In this document: positions 56,073-64,000 of the stretch, one piece after another
Layout: every line of letters begins with the position of its first letter
How positions within the stretch are numbered: the stretch's first letter is position 1
Assembly (NCBI RefSeq): GCF_047675955.1
Contig: NC_132911.1
Coordinates: forward strand, 70,527,133 to 70,591,132
Source: Chlorocebus sabaeus
Lineage: Eukaryota; Chordata; Mammalia; Primates; Cercopithecidae
DNA: 64,000 nucleotides
Direction: 5' to 3'
Position numbers and translations under genes: made by a program
The notes under the pieces: generated by a model
The model's input: the letters and a program-made list of their open reading frames with translations, nothing else
Database searches by the model: none
What the model was told of the DNA's origin: nothing

Positions 56073-56190
56073 GAAACTCAGCAGCTCCCACAATAGATGA
56101 AGAATAAAACTGGTACATGATTTGCCAGTGACAAAGAATTATCACTCATCCCAAAGACGACCCTGGCAGACATGTATGATTAACCCAAAG
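56073..56190. other. Unassigned sequence
   Basis: Right flank of the minisatellite. Confidence 0.4.
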
Positions 56191-56194
56191 GGAA

Positions 56195-56310
56195 CACCAA
56201 AGGTTTTACAGACAGCAAACAGAGAGAAGTGAAGCTGCTTGCCCAAGGTCATACAGGTAACAACAGCTGAGGCCAGATTCCAGCCCCCATCTCTCTGGTT
56301 CCTAAAGCTG
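56195..56310 (-). mobile_element. MIR
   Basis: 'ttacagacagcaaacagagagaagtgaagctgcttgcccaaggtcatacagg' is the MIR core in reverse. Confidence 0.85.
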
Positions 56311-56948
56311 AGGGAGATGACATGCACCAAGGCTCCAGACTGTGCCAGGACAGCCTCTCAGAGCCACAGCCTGCAAAGAGGTTGGCTGAAGGGAGAGGGG
56401 GTTTGAAGTCTGAAGTACTTTTCCACCCCCTAAACAATTTATTGGTCTTCTCACCCCCATCCCATGATTAACAGAGCTTCAAGAGCTGTTCAGTCGCCAA
56501 GCCATTTTGCTTTAGGAAGCTTTGATTTGAAAAATGAGATAAGTAGTTTCAGGGCTGTCATCAATAGGAAATTAAGGGATAAAAAGAAATCTATTTAAAT
56601 GGCTTTTAAATATTCACGAGGCGAGCCATCGGGTCTCTGCCCTGTTCCTCTGCTCTGCTCCCCCTGCCCAGATAACCTGTCACATCAGTATAATGAACAC
56701 AAGCTGTGCCCGTAGCAGATGTCGCAGTGGCAGGAAGCACTGCCAACAATGGCCTGAGTTCCTGCCCCCGCAGGAACTTGTTTCTTTAGGGAAGTAATTC
56801 CATAAAGGGTCTTTGACAAGGCTTCTCTCAAACAGCCACAAGACAAGATGCACTGGAAGATAACAGACACAAAGAAATGACAAACTGATTTAAAAGAAGC
56901 TTGTAAAGGAGTATAAACCTCTTTGGATGAAATCTGTGAAATGCAACA
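56311..56948. other. Repeat-poor sequence
   Basis: No repeat or gene. The part at 56470-56670, with 'aatggcttttaaatattcacgagg', is non-repetitive and is a candidate to test for conservation. Confidence 0.45.
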
Positions 56949-56949
56949 A

Positions 56950-57470
56950 AATTTAAATATGGATTCCCTCTGACCTTGTGATTCCACTTCTAGGACAATT
57001 ACTAGAACACGTGTATGTATGCATATGCAAGGAGACGGCAGACACACTTTGACATTTGTAATTTGAAAAACCACAAAGTAATCGTGCATCCATACAAGCA
57101 TGGTTAAATGAATTACATATATTGTACAATGGTATATATTGTTTAGTGAGTAAAAGGGATAAGATACATGTGTTTCAACAAGGAAAAAGGGCCGCAAATA
57201 TTATTCTATGCAAAAAAGTTGGGTGCAAGGCCGTATACATGATACAATCCCATTTATGCAAAATATACAACTACATATTAATATCTGCATCCAAAAGACC
57301 AGAATGATGTCCACCAGACTGCCAGCAGTTATTAATTCTGGAGAGTGGAATGGGGCTGGGGCTGAGGAAGAACTGCCTTTCACTCTTCACTTTACGTAGT
57401 TCTCCATAAACTGAATTTTGACAAGCAGGTGATATTTTAAATTTTTTAAAGGTCTAGTAGGCCTCATACT
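56950..57470 (+). mobile_element. Old L1 (L1M-like) 3' end
   Basis: 'gattccacttctagg', 'gtgcatccatacaagcatgg', 'atacaatcccatttatgcaaaa', 'ggagagtggaatggggctgggg' and 'tgaattttgacaagc' follow old L1 ORF2 end and 3' UTR. Confidence 0.75.
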
Positions 57471-57858
57471 TTTGAGATCAGCTATTCTTAGAGAAAAATT
57501 AAGAAAATCAGACACAGACACATTAGCAAATGAAGCTTTAAGTTTATAATTATGTGTTTCATTTCAGCACTATCAACTGAATAAAATTTAGTGTCATAAA
57601 TAATAGAATTATGAAGATTTTACTTTGGGGTTTGCAGTCCCCATTTGATCTCAAACTGTTTAACTTAATATACACTTGGTTTTCAACTTTATTAATGCAA
57701 CCTTAGTTTTATTTTACTTTCTGATCTACAAATCCCCTCACAAGCCTGCACACCTGCCTGATAGGTATTTCCACCTGGATGTTCCCACAGACTCAAAACT
57801 AACATGTCTCCCCCTGTGTCTTCTAAGACATTCCCCTTCTACCCACCAGCTGAGCTTC
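57471..57858. other. Unassigned sequence
   Basis: AT-rich; nothing recognised. Confidence 0.4.
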
Positions 57859-57872
57859 AAACTCGCATTCTT

Positions 57873-58169
57873 TTTTTTTTTTTTTTTGTAATTTTGTTTT
57901 TATTTGTTATTTTAGGCTCAGGGGATACACGTGCAGGTTTGCTACATGGATATATTGTATAATGGTGAGGTCTGGGCTTCTAGTGCACCCATCACCCAAA
58001 TAGTGAACACTGTACCCAACAGGTAGTTTTTCAACCTTCACTCCCCTTCCACCCTCCCCACTTTTGGAGTCCCCAGTGTCTATTATTTCCACCTTTACGT
58101 CCATGTGTACCCAGTGTTTAGCTCCCTTACAAGTGAGAATGTGCAGAATTTGATTTTCTGTTTTGAGTG
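57873..58169 (-). mobile_element. 5'-truncated L1 3' end (L1PB/L1MA-like)
   Basis: Poly(T) at 57872-57887, then 'caggggatacacgtgcaggtttgctacatgg', the L1 3' UTR in reverse. Target-site duplication AAACTC-CATTCTT at 57859-57872 and 58170-58183. Confidence 0.92.
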
Positions 58170-58289
58170 AAACTCTCATTCTTGTTGAGTCACTCTCCTT
58201 CTGGCTGCCTCAGTAAACTGGTGGTGAAGTACTTCTTGTTCTTCATTCACAGTATCTTACATCACTTCCTTCTTCGCCATTTCTAAGGC

Positions 58290-58500
58290 CAGCTTCTGAA
58301 TGCAGGCCTTTATTACAGTGTCTATAATAGTGTACTTGGGTGCACTCCCCACTACACCCCACCTCTACCCCTCCACCGCCATGACCCCTAATAGAACATA
58401 AGCTCCTCCAATGAAGGGTTCATGTTCTATTCATCTCAGCACCCAGCATCCTGACTAGGGCACAGTGGGTGCTAGATTAATATCTTTTCAGTGAACAAAT
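58290..58500 (+). mobile_element. L2 3' end
   Basis: 'agaacataagctcctccaatgaagggttcatg' and 'cacagtgggtgctagattaatatc'. Confidence 0.75.
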
Positions 58501-59195
58501 GGGTGGAAAGGAATAATCGATCTTTATTTCTAATAGGTTCTCCTCTTCTCATCTCCTCATCCCCTACCCATTTTCTGCAACATTCCTCCCTAGTTGATTA
58601 TTCAATAGCAGCAGCAGCATTGGTAATTTGCCACTTCTCAGATGAGAGCATAATCCTTTCAAATTCAGCCATGAACGGAGTTTGGAGGACTTTATTTTGA
58701 TATATTCAGTGTTTTCAAAGAAAACTCGAAAAATTCAAAGCCATAGAAACTGAAAAACTCCAATAGGCCCTAAATTTTCATTGAGACTCTTACAAAACAG
58801 TAGAAAAGTGCATTTATGAATTATCTGAGGGTTAAAGACCAAAGTCCCTTAATTATCCATTGTTAAATATGATTTTATGAGGGGAATGCACAGGTATTAA
58901 GAACAGAATTGTGTAATTTACGAATCACTTCTAAATAGTTCTCTATGATTTCAGCTTATTAGAGGTTGTTAATATTCTGTTGCTCAGAGGTCATGAGCAC
59001 TTTCTGCTGGCAGTATAGATCACAGAATAGAAAGTGACAAGGGGAGAACATGAAGTATCCCAATTATTATTTCTTTTAAAAAGGGCTGTCATGACCTTCT
59101 CCTCAGAGTGTGAACTGTATCTTGCGAAGTCTGACAATGCTACAAACTTTCTCCATTAGCCTGGCTACTGTGGGCTGAAGGGGAAATTACCTAAA
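58501..59195. other. Unassigned sequence
   Basis: No gene or named repeat. Confidence 0.4.
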
Positions 59196-59199
59196 TAGA

Positions 59200-59400
59200 A
59201 TAATAGCTAACATTTACTATATGCTTACTATGCGCCTGGCATAGTTCTAAGAGCTTTATAATAATTCACAAAATCCTGACAAAACCTTATGAGATAGGCT
59301 TATTATTCCCATTTTACAGACGAGGACACTGAGACCCCCCTGAGGTTACATAACGTGCCCAAGGTTACATAGCTTCCAAAAGGGGACCCAGGTGTGGTAG
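59200..59400 (-). mobile_element. MIR
   Basis: 'gcttactatgcgcctggcatag', 'cccattttacagacgaggacactgag', 'gtgcccaaggttacatagc'. Well preserved. Confidence 0.93.
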
Positions 59401-59883
59401 ACATGGAAATGCACCGCCCAGCCCGCACTTAGAGGAAGGACTTGTGTCATCTTTGGGGAGTGCTGGGGCCACAGCCTCCGGCTGTCCGCTCATTCAGGGG
59501 CTCCCTCAGACGCAGAGAGACTTGCCCAAGAGCACACCCTTCCCAGGGCAGCCCAAACAAATGGCTGATTACAGCAGAGATATAAAGGTCTGACCTTTGG
59601 GGCTCTCTGGAGAACAGTTATGATGGGTTGTACACACTCCAGGTCTCCCCACAGAGTGGCCTGAAGCTTTGCTGAATCTTCTGCTCCTCTCCCTGTCCAA
59701 ATCTGCTTCTTTCCTCTCCTGTTCACAAAGGTTGATCCCTGTAATATCCTACAGAATGAACTCCATCCAGAGATCCTAGCCCACAACATCAGAATTGGAA
59801 CCAGTCAACTGACTCCACAGCCCTCACTCTGAGCTTTCTAATGTCTCCCCAGATAGAACAGGCAGAAAGAAATCCACAAATCA
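59401..59883. other. Unassigned sequence
   Basis: Somewhat GC-rich; no gene or repeat named. The 99-codon minus ORF here has no recognisable domain. Confidence 0.4.
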
Positions 59884-59891
59884 TTCTAAAG

Positions 59892-60126
59892 CAAGCTTGT
59901 CCATTCCGCAGCCTGTGGGCCACATGCGGCCTACGACGGCTTTGAACGTGGCCCGACACAAATTCATAAACTTTCTTAAAATATTATAACTTTTTTTTGC
60001 GATTTTTTTTTTTTTTTTTTTTTTTACCTCATCAGCTATCATTAATGTTAGTGTATATGATGTGTGGGCCCAAGACAATTCTTCTTCCAGTGTGGCCCAG
60101 GGAAGCCAAAAGACTGGACACCTCTG
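59892..60126 (-). mobile_element. MER30 (hAT-Charlie nonautonomous transposon)
   Basis: 235 bp with inverted ends CAAGCTTGTCCATTCC and GACTGGACACCTCTG. It carries the typical 'tttgaacgtggcccgacacaaattc' and 'gtgtggcccagggaagcc'. 8-bp target duplication TTCTAAAG / CTCTAAAG at 59884-59891 and 60127-60134. Contains a T run (60003-60025). Confidence 0.9.
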
Positions 60127-60134
60127 CTCTAAAG

Positions 60135-61885
60135 CCTCATCTTAGCCAATAATTTTCTGCCCCTGCAGATACCAAGCATGTGTTAGAACCATTAGCAGAA
60201 GCAACTTGTGGCGTGATTTGGCCCAAATTCTGGAAGGAGGAAAAAAATACCTGAAATCTTGGCTAATCTCTACACCAATATCGACCCCAAAAATATAGTT
60301 TTCTGCATTTTGAATATCCTGAAATATACCTACCCATTATTCTTAATTCCATAAATGACACACCAATCCATTTGCTTTCTCTTCTTCTGTTCATCTTGTG
60401 CTACCCACCGCTTGACGTGTGGACTATATGTAGGCTGGCTGACAAGTTGTAATGTTTCTGCTCACTGTAAATAGCTGATTGCACACTGAATGTCTTTACT
60501 CAAGTAACTTGAAGCTTTTAATTTTTCTGTGGAAAAATGCTAGTACACAGAGGAAACAACAGTGAATTTATCTCACTCTTCTTTCTTACAATATAAACAC
60601 CTCAAAAAAGAAAGCTATAAAGACAAGGGGAGCCCCAGAAGTTCGCAGAGAGTTTCCCTAAAATCACAAGCTCCTAGGTAAGCACCAACAGGGCCTCCCA
60701 AATCCTAATCAATCTGATACTTGGGCATTGATCTATGTACATTAATGAAAACCTCAGAAATTCTTATCCCTTCATACACATGCATCTTTTGGATTCCACA
60801 TTTCTAATATTTATACTAATAATGCAAATAGGGAAATAACTGCTGAACGTGCTGGTATCTATTCTTGATGGCTCACCAGGAGTGTTTCCACAAGTCACTT
60901 CTTATTTCTGTCTCCTCTCTGTCAAGGAGCCCACAGCTGGCTCTGTTCGCTGTCAGGAGTTCACACCCACAGAGATTCTTTGATGAGAAACAGGGTAATG
61001 CTTCACGTCTTGACCTTGAGGGTCAAGAATCAAATATTAACACTAGAGATAATGCACCAAGATACAAAATGTGGATGACATAAATTTTTTAGAAGAATTA
61101 AAATGATATGAAACCAGATGGAAAGAGAATGGGTGAGAAGACAATAGCAGATAAGAGATTTCAACACATTTTGGAAATATGGAAATCAGGTAGAAGACAA
61201 CTGTCATAAGTGAGTGGACAATGTTCCAGCCTTCATGCCTGTAAAAAGGAAATTCAGCCCAGAAAAGAACTTTGTGCGTTGCACAGCCCCTGAGAAACAT
61301 AGCACTTTAAAGCAAGAATAGGGAATGAGGCTGAAAACAGGCAGATAATCTGTAAACCCTGAACAGACTGGCTGATTTTCAGCTTCCATTCTCTACTGTA
61401 TAGCAGGAGGACACAGGATGTGGGAAAGAGGCCTTGGGGAGACAAGGGAGGAGAATGGAACTAACATATTGTCTGATATGTTGAAGATTTTTGGAAAAGA
61501 TTATTGCTAAGCATTTGTCATGTGGATTGTGACACATATATTCTGGGTCACAGTTCTGACCTTAGGCAGCTCATAGCTCAGTTAATAAACATAGCCTGCA
61601 GCCACAGCCAGTGCCCCTTCTCCCCAGCGCATGACCCCAATTCCCAACCCCACCCAAGTCTCATGCATTGAGCTTGAGGGATTTTGATTAAATTTGTCCT
61701 TGACAGAGCTTATCAAACATACATAATGACTTCTTTTGAAAAAAAAATTGTTAATGCCAAAACTAAAATAGTTTTTATCATATATTCATTAAATATATAC
61801 AAATACAAAACTAACTTTATGTAGCTTATGTTTCTAGCTATTGTAAAAGTATAAAAACAAAATAAATTTACAAAATAAATAAAAC
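60135..61885. other. Unassigned, repeat-poor sequence
   Basis: About 1.75 kb with no repeat I can name and no supported gene. Confidence 0.4.
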
Positions 61886-61889
61886 ACAA

Positions 61890-62110
61890 TAGGTAAGAAA
61901 TTGGGCACTAAAACCAGAATGTCTGAGTTCAAACTCTACGGCCACCATTTATTAAGTGTGTCTTTTTGAATGTTACTTAAACTCTCAGACCTTGGTTTCC
62001 TCATCTGTGAAACAGAAATTATAATAATTCCTATTACACAGATTGCTTCAGGATTAAATAATACACGTAAAGTATTGAGTACTCAGTTAATGTAAGCCAC
62101 AGAGTTTGCT
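61890..62110 (+). mobile_element. MIR
   Basis: 'cttaaactctcagaccttggtttcctcatctgtgaaacag', 'ttcaggattaaataatacacgtaaagtattgagtactcag'. Nearly full length. Confidence 0.92.
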
Positions 62111-62237
62111 ACTTTTATTATTACCAAACCCAATAAAATGCAAATTGAATTAGTGTAATGAAATACACGACATTTTGCTGAAACCAAATAACCAATATGA
62201 ATATGGTACTGAGCTTGGCACAAGGTCTATATTTATA

Positions 62238-62455
62238 CAGGCTGTGTATACCTTATCCAAAATGTTTGGGACCAGAACTGTTCTGGATTTCAGAGTTTTC
62301 TGGATTGGGGGATATTTGCATTATCACAAATCCAGAAATTCAAAATCGAAAAGCTCCAATGACCATTTCCCTTGAGCATTATGCCAGTGTTCCAAATGTT
62401 TCAGATTTCAGAGCATTTCAGATTTTAGACTTTCAAATTTGGGATGCTCAACCTG
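62238..62455. mobile_element. Tigger-type MITE (MER6-like) flanked by TA
   Basis: 218 bp starting CAGGCTGTGTATACC and ending GGGATGCTCAACCTG, flanked on both sides by TA (62236-62237 and 62456-62457), the Tc1/mariner target. Both halves contain 'cagatttcag'-like words in opposite orientation. Confidence 0.85.
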
Positions 62456-62457
62456 TA

Positions 62458-63165
62458 CTACCATCTGTATGATGATTCAATTTACACACTGTATTCCTAC
62501 TACTGGGAAAACTGCATTTGCTCAGTACAGCATGATTGCATATGACCTTTTGCTGGAGTGAAATTCAACACTGGCACATTGTTTTCATCTATTCTACCCT
62601 AATCAGGTTATATCAAAGTATTAACACAAAGGGAGGCTCTGAAATTGTGCACCTGTATTTTGTAATAAAATAGCCAAATTAGTCAAAATTACAAATGTTT
62701 ATATCATATTTCTTTGATTGTCATTAAAATGAAAACACAATAAAAAATCTACCACCAAAACGTCTAAGGATAACTGGCCTATGATAGGAAGCCAAGAAGA
62801 AAATGAATTGGGCTGGGTGCCAGAATTGAGATCCTAAATTGCATGCCAACTACAGTAAAATAAAAATGCATAAATATAACTGCAAACTCCTACACTTATG
62901 TCCTAAAAATAAACCATACAAGTATAGTTGGGAAGACATATCCTGATAAGAGCACATATTTTAAGAACCCAGGGATTGTTTGATTGTCAATAGTGTGATG
63001 CATTTGCCAAAAAACTAATGAGATCTTGGATACACTGACAGAAACACAGTCTCCAAAACAAAGGGAGTTCTACTCTGCTCCGTGCAGATGGAATCATACC
63101 TAGAGTCATGTATTTGGCTCCAGATAAGGCCCTATAATAAGCTCACAGACAATTTAGAGCAAATG
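62458..63165. other. Unassigned sequence
   Basis: AT-rich; nothing recognised. Confidence 0.4.
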
Positions 63166-63169
63166 TATT

Positions 63170-63335
63170 ATGGTGATTAAAACCATGGAATTCAGAGTTT
63201 GAAAGATGGAAATCGGAATATCAGCTCCAGCGACTCAGCATGTTGGTTCACCACTCCGAGCCTGAGCTTTCATGTCTGCCAAGTGGAGATATTGATAATG
63301 CACATCTCCTGCTATTGTTGTGAGAATTAAATAAA
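63170..63335 (+). mobile_element. MIR
   Basis: 'gtgattaaaaccatggaattcagag', 'cgagcctgagctttcatgtctgccaagtggag', 'gtgagaattaaataaaa' in MIR order, diverged. Confidence 0.8.
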
Positions 63336-64000
63336 AAATTCCTAGTGATATTTACTGTACTCTAAAGGTAGAGTGCTACAATGTCTAGCAAAGATAGTAA
63401 GGTTCTCAAAAAAACAAATAGTCTAAGCATTTTCAAGTACAAATGCATACCTTTAAGTACAAAGAACAATGAATTTTCTTTGATTTCATATAAAAAGTAA
63501 TAGAACTTGGAAGAATAAGCTGTGAGAAGAGTCATCTTAAAAATCACACGGGGTTGCTATGCTCAAATATTTGAAGGTTGTTGGTTGTTATGCAGATGAA
63601 AGAACTACTACCAGGGAGACAGATTTTTTTTTTTAACTCAACATAGGAAGAATTGTTCAATGAGGAGCTCAAAATCTAAGTTGCTGCCATAGGAAGTGGT
63701 GAGTTTCATAGCAGTGGGGAGTTCCACAACTACCCTGAGATCCTCCAATACTCCTCTACCCCATGAAGTTTCTCTGTGGATGTGTCAATCAATTTAACAT
63801 TCACTTCAAGATTGGAAAATCTGAAAACCAAAATCCTGTATCTCCCAGTACCAAACCCTGCCCAATGTTCCCTAGGCCAAATGCTCTTTTCTGTTACAAA
63901 CTAAATGAGCCAAAGATGGTTCTCATTTGGGGAAAAATTGAGAGGATGTTATGAGCCCAAAGCAAAGTCCTCAGCTCCTTCAGTATATAGCCCAAACAAA
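63336..64000. other. Unassigned sequence
   Basis: AT-rich; no gene or named repeat up to the right edge. Confidence 0.4.

Noticed and set aside
56685..57197. 170-codon minus ORF
   Set aside because: Mostly antisense of an old L1 3' end; Cys/Phe/Val-rich composition without a family.
59490..59789. 99-codon minus ORF in a GC-richer patch
   Set aside because: No domain, no codon signature and no splice evidence; left unassigned.

Overview
This is primate nuclear DNA with no convincing protein-coding gene, exon chain or RNA gene. It reads as a gene desert or a long intron. The evidence is 16 Alu elements and one free Alu left monomer, L1 copies of several ages, many MIR and L2 relics, MaLR and class I endogenous retrovirus (ERV) LTRs, and fossil DNA transposons. 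The Alu at 34682-34986 carries several bases that I associate with the AluY subfamilies of Old World monkeys, not with human AluY. A cercopithecid (macaque, baboon or vervet type) is therefore my best guess for the source.

Layout. 1-3620 is a cluster of L1 3' ends. The first is a young-looking + strand L1 whose ORF2 is open from base 2 to the stop at 1003; an inverted L1 3' end lies at 1943-2611. 3880-5880 is the 3' part of an old class I ERV (degraded env region, then LTR), split by an MLT2-like LTR. 6538-7576 and 22579-23573 are two same-strand copies of one LTR family, each broken by a different Alu. 8650-21350 holds MIRs, an L2, fragments of an ancient repeat I cannot name, an old L1, a MER20, and an MLT1 split by a solo LTR with a 5-bp target duplication. 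21350-32900 has more LTRs, a poly(A)-only insertion, an MSTA/THE1-type LTR, a small MITE, and a solo LTR with a 4-bp target duplication. 32905-39480 is a stack of old L1 sequence carrying five forward Alus, one LTR and one Alu left monomer. 40770-46320 holds an old L1 on the minus strand, a Tigger with a transposase relic, and a long L2 interrupted by an Alu and by a palindromic element.

The right third (46320-64000) is mostly sequence I cannot assign. It includes an MLT1A-type LTR with an Alu inside, a 42-unit minisatellite of 28-bp period (54906-56072), a MER30 with an 8-bp target duplication, and a Tigger-type MITE flanked by TA. No operon or pathway logic applies. What can be read is the order of nested insertions and a few unexplained non-repeat or CpG-retaining stretches. 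Family names come from memory of consensus sequences; no search was run.
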